Notes: a model not told the origin generated them from the sequence alone. 64,000 bases of DNA from Orobanche coerulescens (GCA_033398695.1 CM065814.1:82912358-82976357); one strand, 5' to 3'; counted from the stretch's first letter, positions 1 to 12,700 are shown. Numbers and translations are program-made.

Positions 1-150
1 AAGTTACTCGAGTAACCCGACCAAGTTACTCGAGTAACCCGACCAAGTTACTCGGGTAACTTGAAGTGCGACTCGGGTAACTTGAGTAGTAACTCGGTGT
101 AACCCGAGTAACAATTGAGTTCTGATCGAGTAACTTCAGTATAAATGTCG
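1..150. repeat. Left MULE subterminal repeat block
   Basis: Three 22-bp tandem copies starting at 1, 23 and 45 are each built around AAGTTACTCGAGTAACCCGA. Irregular copies of GAGTAAC and GTTACTCG follow. The unit is self-complementary around its centre. The same motif recurs at the other end of the MULE, so this is probably part of a long degenerate terminal inverted repeat. Confidence 0.65.
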
Positions 151-466
151 AGTTTTTAAATAAATACCATGCTCGTGAGACACAACATCCATTGAACTCT
201 CTCTCAAGAATATTTTTACCTTTATTTTAGTAAATTATCTCGGCAATATTTTTACCTTTCTTTTACGATAAATTATCTCACATCAGAGCTCTCTCACCTC
301 GAAGAACAAGAATTATTTTGCAAAAAATAAATGGTATATTTGTAGCTCAATTTCAAATAATGTTTATATTTGAAATATTAGAAAATATTCAAATACTAAT
401 TAATCGGTGTAAATATTTTAAGTTTTAGTTTTAGTTAATAACCTAAATTTTTAAATTATTTGACAT

Positions 467-2870
467 ATGAGTTTTTGGAAAAAGGCTATCATTCGTTTTA
501 ATGGCAAGTGGCAAGATTTAGACTATCGCGGTGGAGAAGAACAAATATTACTTGTGCTGTTGGTGTGAGCTATGCAACATTAGTAGATCATTCCTTTGTA
601 TTGTTGAATCGATAGAACAAAATATTCGTGTTAGTCTTCACCAACCCCGAACCAATAACTAGCACATGGCTTTCTCTCTCGATAAAGACTCAACCAAAGA
701 GCTCTATCGTTGGGCTTTCATAAGGTTTGCCTTCTCAAAAGCGTCGGGGACCGATCTCTTCTACATCTCCGATCACTCCTTACTCGATCTTGTCGTTTAT
801 GTTCTATTCTCAATTGATTGTGATGAGAAAAAGAAAGAAAATGAAGATATAGAATGATTCGATATAAATTACTTGTTCAAATCAATCTTGAGCCTGTGAT
901 TTTTGTTAGCCTTGAATGCAACTAGCATTTGTAGTAATACCCAGACCTCTTTGCTAATTTTAATTTCTCCCGGTTCAAAATCATCCTCGATAGCTCTCTC
1001 ATTTGGTCCATAATTTGACTTACGGATCTAGCTCTTTTCGATTACCTTACAATTATAATCGTATGGATTATATGGTGATTGGGGTTTAGGCATGCAAATC
1101 CTCGGGAATTTGATGGTTCTCGATTTGATGGTTGTGGTCCTTCAAATAATGTATGTGATGTTGGTGGTAATTGTGGTGGTGGTGGTGGTAGTAGTGCTGA
1201 TGATGATAATGACAACATAAATATCAATTATATCGATCTCGAAGATGCCGAGGTTCAGAAACATTGGTTTGAAAAACTTTGCAAATATTGTGAGAAAAAA
1301 GGCATGTTCAATAAAAGATTTGTAAAAGAAGCAGAACCATAACCAGAACAAGAATTGAGATGCTTTGATTTCGATCAATTAGTAGATGAAGAAGGTGCTC
1401 CATCTCCTCCCTCTGGTCCTGGGTGGAAAATTCTAGGTAGACCTCCATATGTGTCTCCTTCTAGAGTTGATGATGATATAGATGAGAATTTTGATCATGC
1501 AAATACACTATCTTTACAAAGAGGATCTGTATTTCTCTCCAAAGATAGATTGAAGAACGATGTTGGGCGGTGTCATTTGGAAAAGAAATCTGACTATCAT
1601 ACTCAAAAATATGATAAGAAGCGCTACTCTACCGCTTGTACATATGAAACTTGTTATTTTTTGTTAAGTGCACTTACTGAACAAGCATACCTGCCATTTT
1701 GACCCAAATTGCAAGGCACCTAAGTAGTTGCCTTCTAAGATGCTCAGTGAATACATGTACGACAAATTATTAGTGGATGGGCAGATTATGATTCCAAAGC
1801 TACTGCAGGCTCAACTTAAGAAGGAGCATTATTTGACAATCCGTTATGGCTTCACATTGAGCATTCGCAACCATGCTATTTCAGTGATATATGGAGACCA
1901 TCAAGATTCTTTCAGAATGATGCCCTCATACTTGCATATGTTGGAGGTGACGAATCCAGGTACCATAACTGATTATGTGGTTGATGCAAATACTGGAAAA
2001 TTTAAATACATGTTTTATGCTTTGTGGACTTCGTTATTTGGATTTCATTATGCTAGACTAATTATTGTTGTTGATGGGACACACCTTAAGGGTAAGTATC
2101 GAGGAGTATTATTTTTTGCTGTTATAAAGATGGCAACAATTAGATATTTCCACTTGCTTTTTGGGATTGGCGTCGTCGAATGCGATGAGTCGTGGAAGTA
2201 TTTCATGTACAAATTGAAAAATCCTTCGGTTGTCTAAGGGACCTATTGATTCTTTCAGACGGGCATAAATCCATAGCAAATGCTATAGGAGAGGTATTCC
2301 CACTTGCGCATCACGGGTTATGTTGTTACCACGTTTAGAAGAATTTGACTAAGTATGGTTAACATGTGGTGGCAACTTTTAATCTTCATTTAGAGCTATC
2401 GTATTAAGGACTATAATAAGCGTATGAAAAGTTTAGAAATAGCATGCCCAATTGCAGCTACCCACTTGAAAGAAGCTGTCAGTGAAAATAGATGGGCTCG
2501 TTTGAAGTGCCCAGTCCGGCGATTCGAGGTTATGAATTCAAATGCCGTTGAAAGCATAAACAATCATCTTCTCTGGGCTAGAAAGCTGCCTATTTCCGCA
2601 CTTCTAGAGGTATGTTGAACCGTGGTGGAAGAATGGATATCTGATCGATATAACAACGCAAATGAGTATCCTGGACCTTTATCAAATCATGCATACGAGA
2701 TATTGATGAAGGCGGTTGGCGCTGCATCTAACATGGACGTTCAATTCCTTAGGGATGGGGTGTTCGTAACCTTTAATCGGAAAAATTATGTTGTGGGCTT
2801 GAGATAGAAAAAATACAGTTGTATGATGTTCCAGCATGATATGATCTCATTCAATCATGCAGCTATAAGG
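467..2870 (+). pseudogene. MULE transposase, 5' part (broken by element A)
   Basis: The reading starts at ATG 467 with an N-terminal MULE segment (VRFGGKW-like, here IIRFNGKWQDLDYRGGEE) that frameshifts near 545. An acidic Gly/Asp-rich linker follows at 1079-1342 and a conserved stretch at 1355-1702. The catalytic region includes VDGTHLKGKYRG (first DDE aspartate, about 2073-2108) and LILSDGHKSIANAI (second aspartate, about 2245-2285), then SNAVESINNHLLWARKLP (about 2535-2600). At least four frameshifts and several stops, including one in the YHV*KN segment near 2335, show it is dead. It stops at 2870 where element A is inserted and resumes at 12701. The function would have been cut-and-paste transposition in the nucleus. 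Confidence 0.85.
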
Positions 2871-5436
2871 TGTAATACCCAATTGTAATTCATTCATTTT
2901 CATTTAGTAATTATCAGTCTGTAATTGTCACTCAGTAATTTTCACTCATTAATAATCACTCATCATTCATGATTCATTCATTTGCGTTCACTGTTGGCAT
3001 GTTGTAATCGTATATCAGTTACCGATCGTCATTTCATCTCCGTTTATAGATCGAGACGGGAATATTATCATTTTTCATCGGGATTGGTAGTCTTGTACTG
3101 GGAGTATCATTTTGGCATGTGTTGGACCTGTCCACTTTCACATTTGTATGAATTGTCGGATCATTCATCAGTCGTAGCGAGGAATCGGAGTTATCGGATT
3201 TTCACCTTGTCCAGCATTGAGTTATGGCCGTAAGGATTGTAGGTTACGGCCGTAACAAGGGTTCGTTGATGTCAGGCTATTTTGGACGAACGGGACTTAT
3301 GGCCGTAAGGTTTCGGAATACGGCCGTAAGTTGGCGGTGCACGCCGTAAGGCTTGGCCGATTACGGCCGTACGTGTCGGCGAGGTGCCCGGGCGTTTTGG
3401 CCGAGGCGAGTTGCGGCCGTAAGGGTTGCGGCATACGGACGTAAAGGCGAGGAGATACGGCCGTAAGGCTTGGCCGGATACGACCGTGCGTTACGAGCGA
3501 GTACTGGTCATTTTCGACGAAGGGCTTACGCGTAAGTTTGGCCGGATACGGCCGTATCATCGAGTTACGCCGTAAGGTGTGCGGAGTACGGCCGTAAGGA
3601 TGTCGGCGAGATGTTTTAGACGAGGGCGAGTTATGCCGTAAGTCGGGCGGATACGGCCGTAAGAGTGTCAGCGGAGTTTTGGGCGAAGCGAGTTCGGCCG
3701 TACGAGTTGGCCGGTTACGGCCGTAAGGCCGTTGACCTGGGATGTTACGGCCGTATGAAGGCCGAGTTACGGCCGTAACTTCCGGCAGTATATACGGATC
3801 CGGCCGGGACTTTTTCTTCATTTTCACCCTTTTCTTCCATCTTGTCCGAGAGACAGAGCTTGAGGGAGGGATTTTCCTTCATCAATCACTTGAGTACTTG
3901 ATTTTTCTTCATCTTCATTCATTTGGGAAGCTTGGATACTCGATTTAACTCGTGTTCATCGGATCGAAATGGTTGGATCTTCAAGAGGTAATTTCTTCAA
4001 CATCTTGGATTTCGATTTTGTGTTGAGATATGACGTTTTGGACATTATAATCATGTTATATGAAGGGATATGCATATGATTATGAGTTTGTATAAAGATT
4101 CATGGAGTTATTGAGGAATTATTCAAGAACACTTTGAATATCGAGTTGGATGTGGGGATTTTCGATTAATTGTTGTTATAATCACGTATTTGGATATTCA
4201 TAACGGATTATTGATCGTATTGAAGATGTTTTGTTGGTTTGAAACACTTCTTGGGGATTTGATGTTGGTATTATTGAGGTTTGGTTGTAATCAATCGTAG
4301 TTGGTCACAAAGTGTTCGATATAATGCCCCAATGAACTTGGTTTAATCGTATCGACATTTTGAGTTCGTTATATTCGTGTTTGATTCGTATATTGAACGG
4401 ATTGTTGGTAATTGAATTTATTCAAGGTTGTTCGGCGACCGATATATCAATTAGGCGTTGTTCGTGGAAGGATAATTGTCACCGGTGTTGAGTAAGTTAA
4501 TTCTTACTCGGTTAAAAGGATATTCATTCCTTTTTGTTGTTGATCTTTCATAATCATAACTCATTCATCATTGTATTAATCATATTGAGACTTGTAATTG
4601 TCGAATAATCACTTCATTAACGAGGAATGGCGGTTCCAATCATTTCATTGAAACTATCAATCACTTCATTATCATTTCACCTCGGTGAGTCATTCTTGAC
4701 TTTGTCAGATTATTATTATTCATTGATATTCATTATGGTCATTCTCGTTCATATGACCTTCTGGGTTCATATTGCGTGGCCGGGTGCGGATGTGTGGAAT
4801 GTTTAGTCGGGCACGTGATGGCCATGTATTGGGAGTGATACATTGGACTGTGCACACGGTAACAGATTACCTCTGTGAGACTAATTAAGTACAAGGACGG
4901 GTGTGTCCGGTCATTCGTATTGTACACTTGCACAGAACACTACGGGCGTACTATGATACTCCTCTTCAGCGTAATTCCTAACTTAGGATATTTCATAACT
5001 TCAGATATATCATGATTGTGTATTTTCAACCCTTGGGGATTGTTGTTACGTATGGCCCACCCGGTGGGATTTTGTTTTTCAGGTCATGGCAAGGCAAAAG
5101 CACGGGAATAGCATGCTGACGTCGAGGAGTCCCAGTGATACTAGTAGGGGGCCACGATCTTTCAGTTATTCATGTTGTTGTCCTTTAATTTCCGCTGCAG
5201 ACTTTCATTTGGATACTCTGTTTCATTCAGTGTTGTGTATTTTATCTTCATATAAAATATGCTAGTATTCGGTATTGTCCTGGTGTGTTGTACTTAAACT
5301 CCTCATCGTAGTATTTGGTAATATAATGTGGTTCGGTACTACAATTATATTATTCAATTCATCATTTTCATTCGCCTGGTGGGTCCCAGTCGTGGATCCA
5401 CGGCACTGTAATATCCGCTTAGTTTGGGGTGTTACA
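2871..5436 (+). repeat. Element A 5' LTR
   Basis: TG...CA-bounded direct repeat of 10117-12700, about 2.57 kb. It is visibly more decayed than the 3' copy in the palindrome block, with many single-base losses such as TTACGCCGTAAG against TTACGCCCGTAAG. Its TATA box reads TATATACG where the 3' LTR has TATATAAG. Confidence 0.93.
3226..3796 (+). promoter_or_regulatory. Palindrome cluster and decayed TATA box in element A 5' LTR
   Basis: Many copies and variants of the perfect 12-bp palindrome TTACGGCCGTAA lie immediately upstream of TATATACG at 3789-3796. A pyrimidine-rich TTTTTCTTCATTTTC stretch follows, as expected for an LTR transcription start. The promoter role is inferred from position only. 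Confidence 0.55.
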
Positions 5437-5440
5437 GAGT

Positions 5441-5452
5441 TGGTATGAGAGC
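5441..5452 (+). other. Element A primer-binding site
   Basis: TGGTATGAGAGC lies 4 bp after the 5' LTR end. It differs at one base from TGGTATCAGAGC, the complement of the plant initiator Met tRNA 3' end used by the other Tekay-like elements here. Confidence 0.8.
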
Positions 5453-5970
5453 GTGGTTTTGAATACTACCTTCCGAGTCATGTCTCATTTGAAATCATCG
5501 TCATCAGACTAGTATCATTGGACTTTCGCGTCACGTGTGACCTGTGCAAATGCCGAGCCAATCAGACCGAAAGAACTGTAAGATTTCTAACGCCATGGTA
5601 TAATTTCTGGCAATAGTCATTCATTCATCATTCATCATTTAACAATCCTCAAACATCATCATTCATTGTGATTAGGACGATCATGTTCACTCATTAATCA
5701 CTTAATTCATTTCATTACTCAGTTAATGATCAGGACGATCATGTTAACTCATTAATTACTCAATTCATTTCATTACTCAGTTGTCGATCTGGATGATCAT
5801 ATTATTAATCTTGTTAAGTTGTTCAAGATAATCATTTCAAGAATTTCATCAAATAATCATGTCACTTTAGTAAATCATTCATGTAATCACTAAGTTAGAG
5901 CATGTATGCTTATTTTCATCATCTCATGACATAATCATAACGTGATAATCATGCGGGAAATATAATCATT

Positions 5971-7060
5971 ATGCGACCTTCCTACTTCAGTATGGAGAGA
6001 GCTGTCAGGGGATGCACGGGGAGAGGCCGCGGTGCGGGCCGAAACTCGGGAATTAATCACTTGCTGTCGGGAAATCATACCCAGGACTCGGCTCGATCAG
6101 AAGATGTTCGGGTTGATCCACTCACTTTTATGCAGGCCATGATGACCCATGTGCAATTGCTCAATCATCATTGCGCCACTCTGGCCGGATTAATCGAGAG
6201 AACTCTCCGTATGAGCTGCTTTGCTAAGGAAATTCTTTGAACGACAACCTTCATCTGTCGGCAAGAAATCAACGGCGTAATCAATCAAGGCGGTCGATCA
6301 ACCTTCAAGAAGCCTCGTGTGAGTCCTATCATTTCGAGCGACCTCTATGGTGCTTAATCGTGCGGGATCTCGGTCCGGCGGCGGTTCGGCTATCACCGCT
6401 TCAACCGTGGAGCCGGGTCATTACTGAGACTAAGTGTCTGAAACCGTCTATCACGTGCCATAATTGGGAATTTTGGGCATAAGGCCCGTTTTGCGAAAGG
6501 ACTCCAAGTCGGCTCGGCGGCATCTCGTGCCGGCAATCAGCAATTCAGAATCAGACTGCTCTGTCAACGTCGTTTAAGACAATGGAAGAAAATAAAGTTG
6601 GAGCTCATATTTATCAGACGGGAGCGTCCGGTTCGGGGGCCGGAAAGTCCCGGATTCATGTGATGAAGAAGATCGATGATCCGGTGTCCCGAATGATCTC
6701 AGCTATACTCGTAATTTTATTTCAACCTGTGTGTACCTTTTGATACTGGTACACCGCATTCATTCATTTTCAAATCATGTTTGAATAGACTTATTTTGGG
6801 ATAGTCCTTTTGCTTGTGGACCTCATACCATCGGTCTACCTGACTATGGAAGAATTTTCGGAAATCATACCGAAGTAAGCTTAAAGACCGCGATTGGTTG
6901 GTGGACCTAATCGTGGTGAATTTTATCTGAGGACGATGTAATATTGGGTATTAGTTGGATGGATCGTCATGATACTATCCTTAGTGCTGTAAGCGTTTGG
7001 TCACTATCATTCCGTCGTTGGTTGTCGAATGTGTGCTTCAGGGAAGTAATCCCTGTTGTT
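5971..7060 (+). pseudogene. Element A gag-protease remnant
   Basis: The frame opens at 5971 with a Gly/Arg-rich N-terminus (RGCTGRGRGAGR), as in the gag of the other Tekay copies in this window, and runs to 6240. Beyond that it breaks into short frames, and no intact CCHC knuckle was found. A protease-like LFDTGTPHSF (D-T-G active-site motif) is readable at about 6735-6765. The product would have been the capsid precursor and aspartic protease. It is too decayed to function. Confidence 0.7.
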
Positions 7061-7100
7061 CCAGAAGAATTATTATTATGATGGAAGTAGAGAAATTCCT

Positions 7101-7480
7101 CAATCGAGTTGTTCAATCATTCATGGTATCATTTTCATCGATTGGCCATTCTAAGGCAATCGAGTTGTTCAATCATTCATTGTATCATTTTCACCGATTG
7201 GCCTTTCTAAGGCAATCGAGTTATTCAATCATTCATGGTATCATTTTCATCGATTGGCCATTCTAAGGCAATCGAGTTGTTCAATCATTCATTGTATCAT
7301 TTTCACCGATTGGCCTTTCTAAGGCAATCGAGTTATTCAATCATTCATTGTATCATTTTCATCGATTGGCCGTTTTAAGGCAATCGAGTTGTTTAATCAT
7401 TCATTGTATCATTTTTTTTATCGATTGACCGTTATAGGGCAATCGAAATGTTTAATCATTCGTGGTATCATTGTCATCGA
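7101..7480 (+). repeat. 56-bp tandem repeat in the protease-RT linker of element A
   Basis: The units start at 7101, 7157, 7213, 7269, 7325 and 7381, exactly 56 bp apart, with a last diverged copy at 7440. Each contains CAATCGAGTTGTTCAATC and CGATTGGCC. The repeat lies between the protease and RT remnants. Since 56 is not a multiple of three, the expansion also destroys the reading frame. Confidence 0.95.
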
Positions 7481-7483
7481 TTG

Positions 7484-8278
7484 AGGATGTATTTCCAGAC
7501 GAGTTATTTGGTTGCCCTCACATAGAGTAGTGGAATTCAGGAGTGAGTTGGAGCCCGGTACGTCCCCGTTATCGAAGGCACCGTATCGGATGGCCCCGAC
7601 CGAATGCAGGAGTTGAAGATTCAACTTGAGGAATAGTTCGAGAAAGGTTATCTCCGACCGAGTGCATCCCCGTGAGGAGCACCAGTGTGATATGTCAAGG
7701 AGAAGGTTGGCTCGTCTCGTGTGTGTATTAATTATCAGGAGTTGAACAGGGTGATGATCAAGATTAGTATCCTCTACCCCGTATTGATGATCTCTTAGAT
7801 CAACTTCAGGGAACTTCAATATTTTCCAAGATCGACTTAAGATCTGGATATCATCAGTTGCGAATTCAAGAGTCGGGTATCGCAAGGACGGCGTTTCGTA
7901 CACGCTATGGTCATTATGAGTTCGTAGTTATGCCGTTCGGGCTAACTAATGCACCTGCGGTATTCATGGAGTTAATGAATCGGGTTCTCATCGACTTTTT
8001 GGATCAGTTTGTTGTTGTCTTCATCGATGACATTTGGATTTATTCTCGTGATCGAGAGGAACACGACGTGCATCTTCATCAGGTTCTCGACATGTTAAGA
8101 CGCGAGCAACTTTATGGAAAGTTTTCTAAATGTGAGTTCTGGATGTCCGATGTGACTTTTCTCGGGCATGTAATTTCATCAGACGAGTTCGTGTCGACCC
8201 TCAGAAGACGGAGGCTATCCGAGATTGGCAACCTCCGAAAGATGTTAAGGAAATCCGAAGCTTCCTCGGATTAGCTGG
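7484..8278 (+). pseudogene. Element A reverse transcriptase remnant
   Basis: The N-terminal part (DVFPDELF, about 7486-7512) is frameshifted. The core is open at 7858-8274 with [23 protein letters not shown] and the catalytic FIDD motif ([12 protein letters not shown], about 8010-8045). The thumb region ends abruptly near 8275. The next readable codons at about 8286 belong to the middle of RNase H, so the RT tail and the RNase H start have been deleted. Confidence 0.88.
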
Positions 8279-8280
8279 TT

Positions 8281-8538
8281 AATTATCCGACCCACGACTT
8301 GGAGCTAGCAGCCGTGGTTTTCGCGTTGGAAATTTGGCGTCGTTACCTTTATGGCGTCACCTGTTAGATATTCACTGATCACAAGAGTTTGAAGTATATA
8401 TTTACTCAGAAGGAGTTAAGTATGCGACAGAGGCGGTGGTTGGAACTAATCAAAGATTGTGATATCGAGATCCTTTACCACCCGGGCAAGACGAATGTTG
8501 TCGCCGATGCGTTGAGTCGTAAGTCCATTCAGGGGTAG
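8281..8538 (+). pseudogene. Element A RNase H remnant (N-terminally deleted)
   Basis: The readable frame has [20 protein letters not shown], then a stop in place of the expected cysteine or glutamine region, then [11 protein letters not shown] and [16 protein letters not shown]. These are conserved gypsy RNase H blocks. The first catalytic aspartate (YSDAS in related copies) falls in the deleted part, so the enzyme is inactive. Confidence 0.85.
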
Positions 8539-10081
8539 ATGCTTGCTCGTTTAACAGTTCAGAAGGAGCTTCAGCAGGAATTCCTTAGACCCGAGATCGA
8601 GGTCCGGCTTCAGCGAGTTCAGGGACAGCTTTGTATGTTAGAGATTTCATCATCACTTGAGGAGGAAATCAGGGAGAATCAGGGTTCAGAACCAGCATTG
8701 TTGCGCATCCATGAGGACATGGCTCAGGGGAAAGCCCCTGGATTCGTGGTCCACGAGGATGGACTTTTGAGATTTAAGAATCGGTTGTGCGTACCGGCGA
8801 ATGACGAGTTGAAAAACTCAATTTTGAGAGAAGCTCATGCTACCCTTTATTCTGTTCATCCGAGGTCTAGCAAGATGTACAAGGGCTTGAAACAAAATTA
8901 CTGGTGGAGTAATATGAAGCGAGAAGTCGCGGAATTTGTTTCTATAACATGTCAGCAAGTCAAATAGAACATCAGCGACCGGCGGGTATGCTGAAACCTC
9001 TCCCTATTCCAGACTGGAAGTGGAAAGACATTTCTATGGATTTCATCACGAGTTTGCCGACGAGTCGTCGTGGCATGAATACGATCTGGGTGATCGTGGA
9101 CCGCTTAACTAAATCAGATCATTTCCTTGAGATCAAAGATATATGGGGTCCCGAGAGACTTGCCCAGCTGTTTAACAAAGAGATAGTGAGACTTCACGGT
9201 ACTCCTAAGAGTATCGTTTCCGATCGTGACGGACGATTTGTGTGTTATTTTTGGAAATCAGTCCATCGTGCTATGGGAACTCAGCTTAATCTCAGTACCA
9301 CTTCTCATCCTCAGTCCGACGGACAATCCGAGAGAACCATTCAGACATTAGAGGACATGTTGAGGGCATGCGTCCTCGATTGGAAGGACGATTGGGAAGC
9401 CCAACTACCATTGATCGAGTTCATGTATAATAATAGTTGGCATGCTTCGATCAAGATGGCACCTTACGAGGCCTTGTACGGCCGTCGTTGTCGACCTCCT
9501 TTGTGTTGGGACGACTTATCATAATCAATCGGCACCGAGCTCGATATGATTATAGCCGTCCGTGAGAAGGTAGCTTTGATCAAGAGTCATTTGTTGACAA
9601 CTCAGAGTCGACAGAAATCTTATGCAGACAATCGTCGTCGACCACTAGAGTTCGAGACGGGTGACCATATTTTGGTCAAGGTATCCCCGAGTCGAGGTAT
9701 TTTCTGTTTCGGAAAACGGGGGAAGTTGAGTCCGAGATTCATTGGACCGTTTGAGATTTTGGATCGAGTAGGCGAGTTAGCTTATCGATTGGCTTTACCT
9801 CCAGCATTGAGACGAATTCATAATGTGTTTCACATCTCGCAGTTGCAGAAGTATGTTGCCGACCCGAGTCACGTACTTCAGTTCGACGAAATCGAAGTCG
9901 CGGATGATCATTAAATGCGAGGAGCATCTGTCTGCGAGTTTTAGAGCGGCGAATCAAACAGTTGAGGAACAAGACGATCCCTTTAGTCAAGATTCAGTGG
10001 TATAGACACGGAGTCGAAGAGTCCACTTGGGAAATCGAGGAGAGTATGCGGGAGAGTTATCCCGAGTTGTTTGACCCTTAG
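8539..10081 (+). pseudogene. Element A integrase and chromodomain remnant
   Basis: The HHCC zinc region has lost spacing at VSITCQQVK. The catalytic core at 8949-9524 keeps MDFITSLP (D), SDRDGRF (D) and DGQSERTIQTLEDML (E). The linker SRQKSYADNRRRPLEFETGDH lies at 9600-9665, and the C-terminal chromodomain (EESTWEIEESMR, YPELFDP) runs to the stop at 10079-10081. Stops or shifts occur near 8967, 9524 and 9914. Chromodomains of this lineage are thought to steer integration to particular chromatin. Confidence 0.88.
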
Positions 10082-10116
10082 TTTCGGGGACGAAACTATT
10101 TTTAAGGGAGGGAGTA
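10081..10116 (+). other. Element A post-stop hairpin and polypurine tract
   Basis: GTTTCGGGGACGAAAC (10081-10096) is an inverted repeat starting at the last base of the stop codon. The purine run AAGGGAGGGAG (about 10104-10114) directly precedes the 3' LTR and is the likely plus-strand primer. Confidence 0.7.
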
Positions 10117-12700
10117 TGTAATACCCAATTGTAATTCATTCATTTTCATTCAGTAATTATCAGTCTGTAATTGTCACTCAGTAATTTTCACTCATTAATA
10201 ATCACTCATCATTCATGATTCATTCATTTGCGTTCACTGTTGGCATGTTGTAATCGTATATCAGTTACCGATCGTCATTTCATCTCCGTTTATAGATCGA
10301 GACGGGAATATTATCATTTTTCATCGGGATTGGTAGTCTTGTACTGGGAGTATCATTTTGGCATGTGTTGGACCTGTCCACTTTCACATTCGTATGAATT
10401 GTCGGATCATTCATCAGTCGTAGCGAGGAATCAGAGTTATCGGATTTTCACCTTGTCCAGCATTGAGTTACGGCCGTAAGGATTGTAGGTTACAGCCGTA
10501 ACAAGGGTTTGTTGATGTCAGGCTATTTTGGACGAACGGGACTTACGGCCGTAAGGTTTCGGAATACGGCCGTAAGTTGAGCAGGTACGGCCGTAAGGCT
10601 TGGCCAATTACGGCCGTACGTGTCGAGCAGGGTGCCCAGGCGTTTTTGGCCGAAGGCGAGTTACGGCCGTAAGGGTTGCGGCATACGGCCGTAAGGCGAG
10701 GGAGATACGTCCGTAAGGCTTGGCCGGATACGGCCGTACGTTACAGGCAGGGTACCTGGTCATTTTCGAGGAAGGGGGCTTACGCCCGTAAGTTTGGCCG
10801 GATACGGCCGTATCATCCGAGTTACGCCCGTAAGGTGTACGGGTACGGCCGTAAGGATGTCGGCAGATGTTTTAGACGAGGGCGAGTTATGCCCGTAAGT
10901 CAGGGCGGATACGGCCGTAAGGCTGTCGGCAGGTTTTTGGACAAAGCCGAGTTACGGCCGTACGAGTTGGCCGGTTACGGCCGTAAGGCCGTTGACCTGG
11001 GATGTTACGGCCGTATGAAGGCCGAGTTACGGTCGTAACTTCCGGCAGTATATAAGGATCCGGCCGGGACTTTTTCTTCATTTTCACCCTTTTCTTCCAT
11101 CTTGTCCGAGAGAGAGAGCTTGAGGGAGGGATTTTCCTTCATCAATCACTTGAGTACTTGATTTTTCTTCATCTTCATTCATTTGGGAAGCTTGGATACT
11201 CGATTTAACTCGTGTTCATCGGATCGAAGTGGTTGGATCTTCAAGAGGTAATTTCTTCAACATCTTGGATTTCGATTTTGTGTTGAGATATGATGTTTTG
11301 GATGTTATAATCATGCTATATGAAGGGATATGCATATGATTATGAGTTTGTATAAAGATTCATGGAGTTATTGAGGAATTATTCAAGAATAGTTTGAATA
11401 TCGAGTTGGATTTGGGGATTTTCGATTAATTGTTGTTATAATCACGTATTTGGATATTCATAACGGATTATTGATCGTATTGAAGATGTTTTGTTGGTTT
11501 GAAACACTTCTTGGGGATTTGATGTTGGTATTATTGAGGTTTGGTTGTAATCAATCGTAGTTGGCCACAAAGTGTTCGATATAATGCCCCAATGAACTCG
11601 GTTTAATCGTATCGACATTTTGAGTTCGTTATATTCATGTTTGATTCGTATATTGAACGGATTGTTGGTAATTGTATTTATTCAAGGTTGTTCGAGCGAC
11701 CGATATATCAATTAGGACGTTGTTCGTGGAAGGATAATTGTCACCGGTGTCGAGTAAGTTAATTCTTACTCGGTTAAAAGGATATTCATTCCTTTTTGTT
11801 GTTGATCTTTCATAATCATAACTCATTCATCATTGTATTAACATATTGAGACTTGTAATTGTCGAATAATCACTTCATTAACGAGGAACGGTGGTTCCAA
11901 TCATTTCATTGAAACTATCAATCACTTCATTATCATTTCACCACGGTGAGTCATTCTTGACTTTGTCAGATTATTATTATTCATTGATATTCATTATGGT
12001 CATTCTTGTTCATATGACCTTCTGGGTTCATATTGCGTGGCCGGGTGCGGATGTGTGGAATTTTTAGTCGGGCACGTGATCGCCATGTATTGGGAGTGAT
12101 ACATTGGACTGTGCACACGTTAACAGATTACCTCCGTGAGACTAATTAAGTATAAGGACGGGTGTGTCCGGTCATTCGTCTCGTACACTTGCACAGAACA
12201 CTACGGGCGTACTATGATACTCCTCTTCAGCGTAATTCATAACTTAGGATATTTCATAACTTCAGATATATCATGAGTGTGTATTTTCAACCCTTGAGGA
12301 TTGTTGTTCTGTGTAACTGACCCTGGCTGGGGATTTTGTTTTTCAGGTCATGGCAAGGCAAAAGCACGGGAATAGCTTGCTGACGTCGAGGAGTCCCAGT
12401 GATACTAGTAGGGGGCCCCAATCTTTCAGTTATTCATGTTGTTGTCTTTTAATTTCCACTGCAGACTTTCATTTGGATACTCCGTTTCATTCAGTGTTGT
12501 GTATTTTATCTTCATATAAAATATGCTAATATTCGGTATTGTCCTGGTGTGTTGTACTTAAACTTCTCATCGGAGTATTTGGTAATATAATGTGGTTCGC
12601 TACTACAATTATATTATTCAATTCATCATTTTCATTCGCCTGGTGGGTCCCAGTCGGGGATCCACGGCACTGTAATATCCGCTTAGTTTGGGGTGTTACA
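10117..12700 (+). repeat. Element A 3' LTR
   Basis: Direct repeat of 2871-5436, 2584 bp, followed by the TAAGG duplication. Its palindromes and TATA box are better preserved than in the 5' copy. Confidence 0.93.
10466..11056 (+). promoter_or_regulatory. TTACGGCCGTAA cluster and TATA box in element A 3' LTR
   Basis: About twenty copies or close variants of TTACGGCCGTAA lie in roughly 570 bp, typically 20-40 bp apart. They end just before TATATAAG at 11049-11056. The clustering next to the TATA box suggests binding sites for a dimeric DNA-binding protein. The protein cannot be named from sequence. Confidence 0.6.

Larger units (their letters stand above)
2871..12700 (+). mobile_element. Element A: Ty3/gypsy chromovirus (Tekay-like) LTR retrotransposon
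   Basis: Two LTRs (2871-5436 and 10117-12700) begin TGTAATACCC and end GTGTTACA. They are flanked by the 5-bp duplication TAAGG at 2866-2870 and 12701-12705. A primer site related to initiator Met tRNA, a purine tract, and gag, protease, RT, RNase H, integrase and chromodomain remnants occur in the gypsy order on the + strand. The C-terminal chromodomain and the TGGTATSAGAGC primer site indicate the Tekay/Del chromovirus lineage. Every coding segment carries frameshifts or stops, and the end of RT and start of RNase H are deleted near 8275. It is not autonomous today. Confidence 0.92.

Noticed and set aside
666..857. Separate small gene
   Set aside because: It lies between MULE transposase N-terminal and linker segments on the same strand and has no homology signal. 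It is treated as part of the decayed transposase or its introns.
3297..3827. 176-codon Arg/Pro-rich open frame, - strand
   Set aside because: It is made of translated TTACGGCCGTAA repeats in the element A LTR. The equivalent frames at 10676-11087 are shadows of the same array.
7101..7480. CRISPR-like regular repeats
   Set aside because: Units are contiguous without unique spacers, lie in a plant retrotransposon, and no cas-like gene exists. It is a minisatellite.
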